Assembly: GCF_030161595.1 (NCBI RefSeq)
Contig: NZ_BSUM01000001.1
Location: 3,534,001-3,598,000 of the forward strand
DNA: 64,000 nt
Source: Litorihabitans aurantiacus
Lineage (GTDB): Bacteria > Actinomycetota > Actinomycetes > Actinomycetales > Beutenbergiaceae
Reading direction: 5' to 3'
The translations under genes were made by a program, and so were the position numbers. The notes below the pieces were generated by a model, which saw nothing but the letters and a program-made list of their open reading frames with translations, was not told the DNA's origin and made no database searches. Below, in pieces: positions 1 through 8,999 of the stretch; the stretch's first letter is position 1, and each line of letters starts with the position of its first letter.

Positions 1-344
1 CGGGTGGAGACGGTCAGGTCGGTGGCGCCCTCGAGCGCGCCGCGCGGCAGGGTGACGTAACCGCCGTCAGCCCCTCCGGGGAGCCGGAGGGCCCGGCCCT
101 CGTCGGAGTCGACGACCGACGTCGAGCCGGAGATCGTGCCGTCGAGCTCGTTGCCGGAGCTGTCGGGGACGGTGGTTCCCTCGATGTCGTCCATCGAGTA
201 GTGCAGGTGTGCCTGGGGTGGTGCGTCCTGGTCGGGTGCCGCGTGGGCGATCCCCGCCATCCCGGCCACCCCGGTCAGCGCGAGGGCCGAGGCGAGGGTG
301 AACGAGGTGGTGCGGGCGCCACGCCTGGGGCGTGATCCGGTCAT
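1..344 (-). CDS. Secreted protein with LamG/concanavalin-like domain (5' part only)
   Basis: The reading frame starts with ATG at 344 and runs off the left edge of the window, leaving about 114 residues. Residues 1-36 form a Sec signal peptide: arginine-rich start, hydrophobic core, and AHA|AP-type cleavage site. After it comes a stretch with HLHYSMDD, DSSGNELDGTISG and RALRLPGG...YVTLPRG, the typical opening of a LamG/concanavalin-like carbohydrate-binding domain. It lies 124 bases downstream of the GH127 gene in the same direction, so it is probably the last visible gene of the arabinoside operon. It may be an extracellular arabinan-active hydrolase that feeds the transporter, but no catalytic domain is in view, so the enzyme class is unknown. 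Confidence 0.75.
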   Translation of the reverse strand, partial: MTGSRPRRGARTTSFTLASALALTGVAGMAGIAHAAPDQDAPPQAHLHYSMDDIEGTTVPDSSGNELDGTISGSTSVVDSDEGRALRLPGGADGGYVTLPRGALEGATDLTVST

Positions 345-468
345 GGTTTCTGGCCTTTCGGTCGACACACGCGTGTGCGTGCGCTCGGACGTCCTTGTTC
401 GAGCAGCCACCTCGTCGGCGGCGGGTCGTGCTCCTTCCTCGTGGGCGATCCGCCGTGTCCTGGGCGGG

Positions 469-2439
469 TCAGGTGGTCGGCCGGACGGGGAGGAAGACGC
501 GCATCGCGGTCGGCCCCCGTTCGGCCCACCGGTGGTAGGGGGTGAGGCGGACCCAGTCGGCGCGCTCGGCGTCGTCCGTGACCGGCGGCGGAGGCGTCGG
601 CAGGTAGGGCATCGGGTGAGCGGAGTCGGACGGGCCGCCATGCGCGGGGCCGAGGAGACGGACCTCGACCCCGTGGCCGTCGACGGCGCTGCGCGGGCCG
701 GCCGTGGCGTCGACCTGGACGTCGTCGAGAGCCAGGTCCGTCGGCAGCTCCAGGGACTCAAGGCAGTGCACGAGGGGACCCACCTCCACCGCGACGGTGC
801 CGCGTACCGCGTCGATCCGGGGGTCCGGCCAGGTCAGGCGAGGCGTCAGCGGGAGCGTGAGGGTCACCGTGTCGCCCGCTCCCATCGTCGGGAGCGCGAC
901 GGCGATCCCGGGCTCGACCGGATGCGGCGAGGCGCCGGGCCGGCCGAGCGTCGCGGTGTCGCTCCACCGCGGCACCCGGACCCGCAGCGCACCCGCGGCG
1001 GGCGGTGTCTCGAGCACCGTGACGGTGACGGTGGAGTCGTCCGGGTAGCTCGTGTCGACCTGCAGCCGCAGGCGCCCCTGCTCGAGCTCGACGTCGACCT
1101 CGCCCGCGGCGTACTGCAGGAGCGTGACGCCCCCTGGCTCGACGGCGACGGCGTAGCTCTGCCACGAGGCGAGCGTGCGCGCGACGTTGGTCGGGCAGCA
1201 CGACACGTCGAACCACGGTGCGCGCACCCCTCCCTCGGCGCGCGGGTTCTCGGCGTCGGCCTCGACGTCCGAACCGGCCGAGCGCTGGTGGAGCGGGTTG
1301 GAGTAGAAGAAGGCCCGCCCGTCGGCCCGCGGCGAGACGGCGACGACGTTGAAGAGGACGCGCTCGACGAGGTCGGCGTACTTCACGTCCCCGGTCTGCA
1401 GGTAGAGGCGCCACGAGACCATGACGGCGCCCACACCGGCGCACGTCTCGCAGTACGCACGGTCGGCCGGGAGCTCGAAGTCCTCGCCGAACCCCTCGTC
1501 CTGGTGGCGGGAGCCCATCCCACCGGTCAGGTACGTGCGTCGGGCGACGACGGCGTCCCACTGGCGCGCGACGGCGTCCAGGAGCTCGGTGTCACCCCGC
1601 TCGGACGCGACGTCGACGGCACCGGCGGCGAGGTAGAGCGCCCGGACCGCGTGCCCGGACCACGTGTGCGCCTCCCGGAGCGGGACGTCGTCCTGGAAGT
1701 AGGCCGAGCTCAGCAGCGGGATCGGTCGCAGCGTCCCGTGACCGCGGCGTTCGACGAACAGCGCGGCCTGCTCGAGGTAGCGCGGCTCGTCGAGCGCCCG
1801 TCCGAGCTCCGCCAGCGCGGTCTCGATCTCGGGGTGACCGCACAGTCCTGCCCGACCCGACGGTCCGAACTCCGCGCAGACCTGGTCGGCGGCCCTCCTC
1901 GCGGCCGTCACGAGCGCGTCCTCACCGCGTGTGCGCACCCGGGCGACGGCGGCCTGCAGGAGGTGGCCGGTGCAGTAGAGCTCGTGGCCCTCCTCGAGGT
2001 CGCCGTAGCGCGGCCGCTGGCCGGCGTGGCCGAAGCGGGTGTTGAGGTAGCCGTCGTCGTCCTGGGCGGCGACGACACGCGTGACGAGGTCGTCGTAGAG
2101 GTCCTCGAGCTCGGGGGTCGGGGCGTGCCCTAGCTGCCAGGCGATCGCCTCGAGCAGCTTGTAGATCTCGGAGTCGGCGAACTGCCAGCCGCGGGCCGCT
2201 CGGTCCGCCGTCGTGCCCCGCGCGACGGAGTCGAAGTTCGCGATCCAGCCCAGCCGCTCCATCCACGCGTGGCAGTGCTGGATCGAGGCGGCCGCGTTGA
2301 CCTGCTGGCGCCGGCCCCAGAATCCGTCGGCGAGGGTGTACTCGCCGACCCCGAGGCCGCGGCGAGGTCCCGGGGGCTGGACGGGACGGGCCGAGGCCCC
2401 GGTCCCGGGCGCGACGGACGTGGCGGTGGTGGTGGTCAT
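469..2439 (-). CDS. GH127 beta-L-arabinofuranosidase (DUF1680 family)
   Basis: This 656-residue protein matches the length and order of HypBA1-type beta-L-arabinofuranosidases, which release L-arabinose from beta-1,2-linked arabinofuranosyl oligosaccharides. The zinc/catalytic set is visible: the CETC motif at about 330-333 supplies Glu331 and Cys333, and the CCPTN motif at 414-418 supplies Cys414 and Cys415. This corresponds to Glu338, Cys340, Cys417 and Cys418 of HypBA1, where Cys417 is the nucleophile (known for the family). There is no signal peptide, so it acts in the cytoplasm on imported oligosaccharides. The ATG at 2439 is chosen because the frame upstream of it overlaps the permease gene; the peptide starts MTTTTATS, like the upstream permease MTTTTT. 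It lies 11 bases after the permease stop, so it is co-transcribed. Confidence 0.92.
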   Translation of the reverse strand: MTTTTATSVAPGTGASARPVQPPGPRRGLGVGEYTLADGFWGRRQQVNAAASIQHCHAWMERLGWIANFDSVARGTTADRAARGWQFADSEIYKLLEAIAWQLGHAPTPELEDLYDDLVTRVVAAQDDDGYLNTRFGHAGQRPRYGDLEEGHELYCTGHLLQAAVARVRTRGEDALVTAARRAADQVCAEFGPSGRAGLCGHPEIETALAELGRALDEPRYLEQAALFVERRGHGTLRPIPLLSSAYFQDDVPLREAHTWSGHAVRALYLAAGAVDVASERGDTELLDAVARQWDAVVARRTYLTGGMGSRHQDEGFGEDFELPADRAYCETCAGVGAVMVSWRLYLQTGDVKYADLVERVLFNVVAVSPRADGRAFFYSNPLHQRSAGSDVEADAENPRAEGGVRAPWFDVSCCPTNVARTLASWQSYAVAVEPGGVTLLQYAAGEVDVELEQGRLRLQVDTSYPDDSTVTVTVLETPPAAGALRVRVPRWSDTATLGRPGASPHPVEPGIAVALPTMGAGDTVTLTLPLTPRLTWPDPRIDAVRGTVAVEVGPLVHCLESLELPTDLALDDVQVDATAGPRSAVDGHGVEVRLLGPAHGGPSDSAHPMPYLPTPPPPVTDDAERADWVRLTPYHRWAERGPTAMRVFLPVRPTT

Positions 2440-2450
2440 GAAGAGGGGTC

Positions 2451-3268
2451 TCAATCCTTGACGGCGCCGGCCGTGACCCCGGCGGCGACGTAGCGCTGCG
2501 CGAGGATCAGGAGGACGGCGGCGGGAACGGAGGCCACCACGGCGGTCGCCATGATCGCGTTCCACTGGGTCGTGTTGTTGCCGATGTAGTTGAAGATCCC
2601 GAGCGTGATCGGGATGAGGTCGCCGTTGCGGTTCAGGGTGGAGGCGAAGATGAAGTCCGACCACGCCCACAGGAACGCGAAGAGCGCCACGGTGATCGTG
2701 GAGTTCCGGCTCAGGGGCAGCACGATGGCCGTGAACGTCCGCCACGCACCCGCGCCGTCGACCCTGGCGGCCTGGAGCATCTCGCGCGGCAGGCCGGCCA
2801 TGAACGCGGTGTAGAGGAGGACGGCGAACGGCACGGCGATGGTGGAGTTCGCCACGATCAGGCCGGGGATCGTGTTGAGGAGCCCGAGCCGCACGTAGAT
2901 CGCGTAGAACCCCATGGCCATCACGACGGCGGGGATCATCTGCGCCACGAGCAGCAGGAACGTCAACGTGGTGCGGCCGCGCAACCGCAGCAGTCCGAGG
3001 GAGTACCCGGCCGGTGCCGCGATGAGCACCGTCAGCGCCACGCAGCCGAAGCCGATGAGCAGCGACGTCCCGAGCGCGGGCAGCTGCTGCCTGAGCACCG
3101 CCTCGTAGCCGTCCAGCGTCAGGTTCACCGGGAACAGGTGCGGGGGTTGCGGCGCAGGTCGCTGGTCTGCGTCAGGGAGACGTTCACCATCCAGTAGACG
3201 GGGAACAGCATCAGGGCGGTGAAGACGACGCCGAGCGCGGTCTTCCACCAGCGGCGGGTGGCGGTCAT
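2451..3268 (-). CDS. Carbohydrate ABC transporter permease, MalG type (one-base frameshift)
   Basis: The second membrane subunit of a CUT1 sugar importer, about 272 residues when the frame is repaired. The EAA loop that docks the ATPase is seen as EMLQAARVDGAG, followed by the usual C-terminal membrane segments and the end YVAAGVTAGAVKD. The ATG at 3268 begins MTATRRWWKTALG and reads into a membrane segment (FPVYWMVNVSLTQTSDLRRN), then hits a stop. Adding one C in the run at 3142-3146 (five present) continues into PPHLFPVNLTLDGYEAVL, which is well conserved in the family. The start overlaps the stop of the upstream permease as ATGA once that gene is repaired too. Probably a sequencing indel rather than a true pseudogene. 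No ATP-binding subunit is encoded nearby. Confidence 0.85.
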
Positions 3269-4232
3269 GACTCCTCCTGACGTCGCTGGAACCGCAGGTG
3301 CAGGAAGCCGAAGACGAGGGCAATGACGATCAGCAGGTTGCCGACGGCGGCCGCGGGGAGAAGTCGGGGCGTCCCGTCCCGAACGCCTCGCGGTAGGACC
3401 AGACGGCGAGCGTCACCGAGGAGTTCGCCGGCCCGCCGGTCGTCATGATCCAGATGACGTCGACGACCTTGAGCGTGTAGATCAGACCGAGGAGAAGCGT
3501 GATGGCCGAGACCGGGCGCAGCAGCGGGAGCGTGATCTCACGGAACGTGCGAGCCGGTCCGGCGCCGTCCAGCGAGGCCGCCTCGTAGATGTCGCCGGGG
3601 ATGTTCTGGAGACCGGCGTAGAGGATGACGAGGTTGAACGGGATCCCGAGCCAGATGTTGGCGATGATGACGGCCGTGAGGGCGTGGTCGGGCGAGGTCA
3701 GCCAGTTGATCCCGTCACCGCCGAGCGCGCGCAGCAGCGAGTTGATCAGGCCGTTGTCGCTGTTCATCATCCACGACCAGGTCGACGCCGAGACGATGAG
3801 GGGCAGCAGCCACGGCACGAGGAACATCGCTCGCAGCGTGTTCGAGAGGCGGAAGCTGCCCCGGAAGAACACGGCCAGGGCCAGTCCGACCGTGTACTGC
3901 ACGGCGATCGACACGACCGTGAAGATCACGGTGTTCGTCAGCGCGGTGACGAAGATGGGTGAGGCGAAGACGTCCGCGTAGTTCGCGAACCCGACGAAGT
4001 CGGCGTCGCCCTGCACGAAGGCCCGCACGTTGTAGTCGTGCACGCTGAGATCGATGTTGCGCCACAGCGGGTAGGCGTAGAAGAAGCCCAGGTAGGCGAG
4101 GAGCGGCGCAGCGAAACCGAGCGCCGTCCACTGCGTGGCGCTGACACGCCGGCGCCGGGGGACGGGCCGTGGTGCAGCGGCGCGCACCGGCGACAACGCG
4201 CTCTCGGCGGCTCTGGTGGTGGTGGTGGTCAT
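3265..4232 (-). CDS. Carbohydrate ABC transporter permease, MalF type (one-base frameshift near C-terminus)
   Basis: The first membrane subunit of the importer, about 322 residues after repair. Starting at ATG 4232 (MTTTTTRAAESAL), it has a cytoplasmic tail, six predicted membrane segments and the EAA motif DIYEAASLDGAGPARTF. As written, it stops early at 3330 with an unrelated tail (RPPSATC). One extra base in the G run at 3355-3358 restores the conserved ending AAAVGNLLIVIALVFGFLHL and a stop at 3265 that overlaps the next ATG by four bases, the expected coupling. That the repair recovers both the membrane helix and the overlap argues for an assembly deletion. It starts 69 bases downstream of the binding-protein gene. 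Confidence 0.87.
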
Positions 4233-4300
4233 GATCCCTCCATCTCGACCCCGGGCCGGTGCCGCCCGAACGAGCGGGCGGCACCGGACCTGGTCGCTGA

Positions 4301-5569
4301 TCAGTCGACGGCGGGCGCTGCGGCCTGGGCGGCCTCGAGGGCCTCCTGCGGGGTCGACGCCCCGGAGATCGCGCTCTGGACGGCGGTCCACAGCTGCTCG
4401 GAGATCTCCGGGTACTCCACGCCCAGCCCGTCGCTCGTGCGCCCCTGGGCGGTGCGGACGGCGTCGACCCAGGTGTCCAGCTCGGGGAGCTCGGCGAGGA
4501 GCTGGTCCTGGCCCTCCTCGGTGGGCGGGACGTAGTAGGCGAACGTGGTCGCCGTCTCGACGAAGCCCTCGGGGGTGGTCATGCACTCGACGATCTGGCG
4601 CGTGACGTCGTAGCGCGCCTCGTCGTCCTGGACGGGAGCGACGATGAACTCGCCGCCGGTCGGCGCGGGGGCGTTGCCGCCGTCGCGCGCCGGGAGAGCG
4701 ATCACCCCGGTCTCGAAGCCGGCCTCAGCGGCGCTGTTGACCTGCCACGTGCCGTTCTCGGCGAAGGCGAACTCGCCCGTGAGGAACTCCTCCCAGACGG
4801 TGTTCTGGGAGTTGTTGATGACGGACTGGGGTGCGTACCCGGCGTCGATCCAGTCGACCCAGAGCTGGAGCGCCTCGACGGCCTCGGGCGAGTCGAGCTG
4901 CTTCAGGTCGGCGCCGGCTCCCCAGAACCAGGGCAGGAACTGGAAGGAGCCCTCCTCGGTGCCGATACCGGCGAACGTGATGCCACGCGAGCCGGCGGCG
5001 TCGACCTGCTCGAGCGCGCTCGTGAGGGACGCCCAGTCGGTGATCGACGCCGGGTCGACACCCGCGGCGGAGAGGATGTCGGCGTTGTAGTACAGGGCGA
5101 GCGTGTTGGCGCCGATCGGGATGCCGTACGCCTCGCCGTCGAGCTCTCCGGCCGCGAGGAGGTTCGGGTCGATGTCACCCGTGTCGAGCCCGAACTCGTC
5201 CACCGTGGTGAGCATCCCGGTCTCGGCCAGCGTGGAGACCGCCGGGTTGTCGATGAGGATGACGTCGGGTGAGGTGCCCTCCTGCGCCGACAGCAGGGCC
5301 TGGTTCGTGAGGGCCGTGGTGTCGTAGGCCGTGCGGTTGATGGTGACGCCGGCCTCGGTGCCGCACGCCTGGACGCGCTGGTCCCAGTCCGACCCCGCCT
5401 CGTGCTGGGGGTAGGGGTCCCACCAGGTGTAGCTGTCGCTCGACCCGCCGCCGCTCGTCGGGTCGGCGTCGTCCCCTCCGCCGGAGCAGGCGGCGACGAC
5501 GACGAGTGCCGCGCACGCGACCGCGGCCGCGGCGGTGCGGCCGTGCCGGTGGGTGTTCAGGTGCCTCAT
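4301..5569 (-). CDS. Sugar ABC transporter substrate-binding lipoprotein (CUT1)
   Basis: A 422-residue extracellular solute-binding protein. The N-terminus is a lipoprotein signal: basic start (MRHLNTHRHGR), hydrophobic core and lipobox VVAAC, so Cys28 would be lipidated. After it come a GGG-rich linker and YTWWDPYPQH, then the family 1 solute-binding fold with a C-terminal STPQEALEAAQ segment typical of CUT1 proteins. AGGAGG stands about five bases before the ATG at 5569. It is the first transporter gene after the LacI regulator (168-base gap) and likely captures arabino-oligosaccharides, inferred from the GH127 gene in the operon. Confidence 0.92.
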   Translation of the reverse strand: MRHLNTHRHGRTAAAAVACAALVVVAACSGGGDDADPTSGGGSSDSYTWWDPYPQHEAGSDWDQRVQACGTEAGVTINRTAYDTTALTNQALLSAQEGTSPDVILIDNPAVSTLAETGMLTTVDEFGLDTGDIDPNLLAAGELDGEAYGIPIGANTLALYYNADILSAAGVDPASITDWASLTSALEQVDAAGSRGITFAGIGTEEGSFQFLPWFWGAGADLKQLDSPEAVEALQLWVDWIDAGYAPQSVINNSQNTVWEEFLTGEFAFAENGTWQVNSAAEAGFETGVIALPARDGGNAPAPTGGEFIVAPVQDDEARYDVTRQIVECMTTPEGFVETATTFAYYVPPTEEGQDQLLAELPELDTWVDAVRTAQGRTSDGLGVEYPEISEQLWTAVQSAISGASTPQEALEAAQAAAPAVD

Positions 5570-5737
5570 GTGTTCCTCCTCGAACAGTGCCGACGTGTGT
5601 CGGATGGGGGCTGCTGGATGCAGGTGTGGGTGGGAGACCCGCGAGGGTGCGCGGGCCTGAGTGACGATGTGGGTGTCGGATACCGCCGACGGGGCCGGGT
5701 GACGGCACGGTCGGGAGTGGTCGATCGGGTCGGAGGG

Positions 5738-6802
5738 TCAGGGGATGTCGAGGCCCTCCGGCGACGACGGTGCGATGAGCGACGGTGGCGGGGGGCCCGT
5801 GCTGCCGAGGTCGACGAGATCGGGTGCGACGAACCGGACGACGTGGGGTTCGCCCGGTCGGGTCCGCCCCTCGATCCGGCGGACCAGCTGGCGCACCGCC
5901 ATCCGCCCGAGCAGGTCGGGCGCGCTCTCCACGTGGGAGAACGGGAGCGAGAAGGTGCGCGCGAACTCGCTCGAGTACCGCCCGATCACCGAGTAGTCGC
6001 GCGGCGCCTCGAGGTGGCGCGCGTGGAGCGTGGAGGGCAGGGCGGCGGCCACAGCCTCGTTGTTGAGGAGCAGCCCCGTGGCGGTGGGGTGGGAGTCGAG
6101 GATCGTCTCGAGCTGCCGACCGATCTCCGGCTGGCTCGCCGCCCCGAAGTAGGTGTGGATCTCGATCCCCGCGAAGGCCGCCGCCTCGACGGCGGCGTTC
6201 TGCAGGCGCCAGACGTAGGCGCCGCCGCGTTCCACCACGTGCTCGGGCTGCGAGATCAGGATCAGCTCACGGTGCCCCAGCGCGACGAGGTGCTCCACCA
6301 TCACCCGGCCCGACTCCTCGAAATCGAGATCGAAGACGTCGACGCCGTCGACGTCCGCCGGGAGACCGACGAGGGATCCGGGCTTCCCGCACTCGCGCAG
6401 GACGGGGATGCGAACGTCCTGCTCGGCGACGTTCAGCAGGACGACGCCGTCGACCATGCCCGAGTCGGTCAGGCGCGACAGCGCGTTCGTCCCGTCCTCC
6501 TCGGTCACGAGCAGGATGTCGTACCCGAGCTCCCGGGCGGTGTTGGAGACGCCCAGGATGTACTGCATCATCGCCGGCGCGAACTCGTCCGGCAGGAACT
6601 GCGCGAGCAGACCGATCACCCTCGTCTGCGACGTGGCCAGAGCGCGTGCTCCGGCGTTGGGTGTGTAGCCGAGCTCGTCCACCGCGCGCAGCACGCGTGT
6701 GCGGACCGACTCGGAGATCGCGCGTTTGCCTGACAGCGCGTAGGACGCCGTGCTCCGGGATACCCCGGCAACCCTGGCGACGTCGCCGATGGTGATAGCC
6801 AT
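5738..6802 (-). CDS. LacI family transcriptional regulator of the arabinoside locus
   Basis: A 354-residue LacI/GalR repressor. Residues 1-56 form the helix-turn-helix (TIGDVARVAGVSRSTASYAL) and hinge; the rest is the periplasmic-binding-protein-like effector domain (ARVIGLLAQFLPDEFAPAMMQYI onward). AAGGAGG lies upstream of the ATG at 6802. A consensus-like promoter and a perfect 12-bp palindrome lie between 6817 and 6857, directly in front, so autorepression is likely, and control of the downstream transporter/GH127 genes by read-through from this promoter is plausible. I saw no second copy of the palindrome in the gap before the binding-protein gene. Confidence 0.93.
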   Translation of the reverse strand: MAITIGDVARVAGVSRSTASYALSGKRAISESVRTRVLRAVDELGYTPNAGARALATSQTRVIGLLAQFLPDEFAPAMMQYILGVSNTARELGYDILLVTEEDGTNALSRLTDSGMVDGVVLLNVAEQDVRIPVLRECGKPGSLVGLPADVDGVDVFDLDFEESGRVMVEHLVALGHRELILISQPEHVVERGGAYVWRLQNAAVEAAAFAGIEIHTYFGAASQPEIGRQLETILDSHPTATGLLLNNEAVAAALPSTLHARHLEAPRDYSVIGRYSSEFARTFSLPFSHVESAPDLLGRMAVRQLVRRIEGRTRPGEPHVVRFVAPDLVDLGSTGPPPPSLIAPSSPEGLDIP

Positions 6803-6816
6803 GTGGTGCCTCCTTG

Positions 6817-6828
6817 CGAACCGGTTCG
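6817..6828. promoter_or_regulatory. LacI operator, proximal copy
   Basis: CGAACCGGTTCG is a perfect 12-bp palindrome with the central CG typical of LacI-family operators. It lies between the predicted -10 box and the ribosome binding site of the LacI gene. Confidence 0.7.
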
Positions 6829-6857
6829 AAGGTAGCGCGATGTTGGCGGGGGCGCAA
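6829..6857 (-). promoter_or_regulatory. Predicted promoter of the LacI-arabinoside operon
   Basis: Read on the minus strand, TTGCGC (6857-6852) and TACCTT (6834-6829) are separated by exactly 17 bases, a good sigma-70-type arrangement. The operator palindrome starts immediately after the -10 box, where repressor binding would block initiation. Prediction from sequence only. Confidence 0.6.
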
Positions 6858-6933
6858 GCCCTGTAACCCCTGATCGTGAGCCGCGGAACTGTCCCGGTGG
6901 GAGGGCTCGTCGCGCGGCGGAGGGGTCAGATTC

Positions 6934-6949
6934 TTCGAATCGGTTCGAA
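6934..6949. promoter_or_regulatory. LacI operator-like site, distal copy
   Basis: TTCGAATCGGTTCGAA repeats the proximal operator with one mismatch in the palindrome and longer arms (TTCGAA on both sides). It lies about 119 bp from the proximal site, between the regulator and the divergent GPP34 gene, a spacing that could allow DNA looping or control of the divergent gene. Confidence 0.55.
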
Positions 6950-7070
6950 AGAACCGAGCCTCGCGGCCTGGGCGCAGCAGGGCTCCCGACTCGGTCGGCC
7001 TGACATCCGTCACCTCCACCGGTGACACCACGCACTCCCGCCACCCCTCGCGCCGCGGCACGCTGAACAC

Positions 7071-7814
7071 ATGACCGACGCCGCGCACGCCCACCCCGAC
7101 GACGACGCCGCCACCCCCGCCGTCGCCCCCACCACCGACCCCCTCCTCGCCGAGGACGTCCTCCTCGTGCTCCTCGACCCCGCCAGCGGCACGATCGGCG
7201 GCGAGGGCACGCTCTTCTACGTCCTCGGCGGCGCCGTGCTCGTAGAGCTCGGGTCCACCGGCGCCGTCACGGTGGAGGAGCGCGGCGCCCTGCGCGGCGA
7301 CCTCCTGCACGCGAGCGGCGACTGCCCGGCCGACGAGCACCTGCAGCGCGCCTGGCAGTACCTCGCCGAGAAGCCGCGCGCCGCGCAGACGGTGCTCGCC
7401 GCCGTCGGGCCCCACCTGCGCGAGCCGCTGCTCGAGCGCCTCGTGCAGCGCGGCGACGTCGTGCGCGAGACCCGCAAGGTGCTCGGCCCGATCAGACGGA
7501 CCGTCCTCGAGGTGCCGGACACGAGCCGCCGCGCCGAGCTCGTCGCCCGCCTGCGCGCCGTCCTGGTCGACGGCGTCGAGCCCGATCCGCGCACCGGCGC
7601 GATCGGGGCGCTCGTCGCCGCGAGCGGTGCCCTGCCCACGCTGGACCGCGAGATCCCGTGGGGCTCCGCCGTCGCGAACCGCGCCGAGGAGCTCAAGCGC
7701 GGCGACTGGGGCGCGAGCGCCGCCGCCGAGGCCGTGACGCGCACGATGATCGCGATCACGGTCGGGGCCGCGGCCGCCGCCGTCTCGGCTGCGACCGCCG
7801 CGTCGCAGCGCTGA
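7071..7814 (+). CDS. GPP34 (GOLPH3-like) family protein
   Basis: A 247-residue protein whose residues about 24-220 follow the GPP34 pattern seen in many actinobacteria: LLAEDVLLVLLDPASGTI, FYVLGGAVLVEL, then VVRETRKVLGPIRRTVLEVPD and a C-terminal helical part ending in an alanine-rich hydrophobic stretch (MIAITVGAAAAAVSAATAA). Eukaryotic relatives (GOLPH3/Vps74) bind PI4P and retain glycosyltransferases in the Golgi; the bacterial role is not established. The amphipathic or hydrophobic C-terminus could touch the membrane. It has no strong ribosome binding site and is divergent from the LacI gene, so a share in the distal operator is possible. It converges with the acyltransferase gene with only six bases between the stops. 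Confidence 0.85.
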   Translation: MTDAAHAHPDDDAATPAVAPTTDPLLAEDVLLVLLDPASGTIGGEGTLFYVLGGAVLVELGSTGAVTVEERGALRGDLLHASGDCPADEHLQRAWQYLAEKPRAAQTVLAAVGPHLREPLLERLVQRGDVVRETRKVLGPIRRTVLEVPDTSRRAELVARLRAVLVDGVEPDPRTGAIGALVAASGALPTLDREIPWGSAVANRAEELKRGDWGASAAAEAVTRTMIAITVGAAAAAVSAATAASQR

Positions 7815-7820
7815 GGTCGC

Positions 7821-8999
7821 TCAGAACCCCAGCCACCGGCTCGCTGCGGTGCGCCCCACCAGCGCGCGCACCGCGGCCATCAGCCCCAGGCTCAGCGCGA
7901 GCGCACCCGCCGCCTCCGCGAGCTGCAGCAGCGGCAGCACCGGCATCGCGACCAGCCCGTCCCCGCTCCACGGCGGCGCCACCGCCCGCCACAGCAGCGT
8001 CAGCCACAGCACGTGCACGTAGTAGATCCCGTACGAGTCGCGGCCCAGGTGCGCGAGGGCGCGCGCGAACCGCCCGGGCGGCGGGGTGTCGCCGCGGTCG
8101 GTGCGCCTCTCGTGCCAGACCACGAGCAGCAGCACGACGGCGAACGCCGCCACCACCGACGTCCCGCTCAGCTGCCCGACGGCGAACCCGACGTCCACCC
8201 CCGCCCGCACCAGCAGCGCCGCCTCGGCCACGCTCGCCGCCGTCGCCAGCACGGCGATCACGACGGCGGCGCGCACCCCCACCCGCGGCGTGCCGTAGCG
8301 CCGCACCCACAGACCCGCCCAGTAGAAGCCGAACCATCCCAGCAGCCACGTGTTGGAGAACGACGGCGGGCCGCCGTCGGCCAGCGTCCGCACGTACAGC
8401 CACACCGCGAACGCCGGCGTCACGAGCCACATCACCCACCGCCACCGCGCCTCGAGCACGCGCAGCAGGAGCGGCGTCACGACGACGAGCTGCAGCAGCA
8501 CCAGGACGAAGTACAGGTGCGGGGCGGAGGCGCCGAGCACGACGTCGCGCACCAGGCGCCGCACGTCCCGCGTGCCGGCGAGGGCCGCGCCCAGGAGGGT
8601 GAACGCCGTCGACCACACGAGGAAAGGCACACCCAGGCGCACCGCGCGCGAGCGCAGCCACGCGCCGGGTCGCTCGAGCACGCGCGCGGGGCGGACGAAG
8701 AACGCGGCGAGGAACACGAACACCGCCACCGGGAAGTTCCACACCTCGCGCACCACGAGCCACGCGTCGAAGTTCCACGCGTGCGGGCCGTCGAGGTAGG
8801 GGATGCCGGTGCGGGTGTGCGTCCAGACGACGCCGAGGATGCAGACGCCGCGGACCGCGTCCCAGAAGACGTCGCGCGACGGCGCGGGTGCGCCCGGGGT
8901 GGGGGCGTCGGCGTCGGTGGGGCCCGCGGGCGCCGAGCGCCCCGACGGCGCAGGCTGCCGCGAGGTGCGCGCGTGGGCGGGATCGCGCGACGTCGTCAC
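7821..8999 (-). CDS. Acyltransferase family 3 membrane protein
   Basis: A 392-residue integral membrane protein. After about 40 hydrophilic residues (Pro/Ala/Ser rich) comes RDVFWDAVRGVCILGVVWTH, the usual first-helix signature of acyltransferase-3/OafA-like enzymes with the conserved arginine and histidine, followed by some ten membrane segments and the late YGIYYVHVLWL motif. Such proteins O-acetylate or otherwise acylate exported glycans or lipids; the substrate is not evident. The start is GTG at 8999; the region upstream is an AT-richer divergent intergenic segment shared with the DUF11 adhesin gene, so acylation of surface material is a reasonable guess only. Confidence 0.85.
   Translation of the reverse strand: MTTSRDPAHARTSRQPAPSGRSAPAGPTDADAPTPGAPAPSRDVFWDAVRGVCILGVVWTHTRTGIPYLDGPHAWNFDAWLVVREVWNFPVAVFVFLAAFFVRPARVLERPGAWLRSRAVRLGVPFLVWSTAFTLLGAALAGTRDVRRLVRDVVLGASAPHLYFVLVLLQLVVVTPLLLRVLEARWRWVMWLVTPAFAVWLYVRTLADGGPPSFSNTWLLGWFGFYWAGLWVRRYGTPRVGVRAAVVIAVLATAASVAEAALLVRAGVDVGFAVGQLSGTSVVAAFAVVLLLVVWHERRTDRGDTPPPGRFARALAHLGRDSYGIYYVHVLWLTLLWRAVAPPWSGDGLVAMPVLPLLQLAEAAGALALSLGLMAAVRALVGRTAASRWLGF

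Noticed and set aside
298-2133. Open frame of 611 residues on the plus strand opposite GH127
   Set aside because: Arg/Val/Gly-rich composition typical of an antisense high-GC frame; the minus-strand GH127 has family motifs and catalytic residues.
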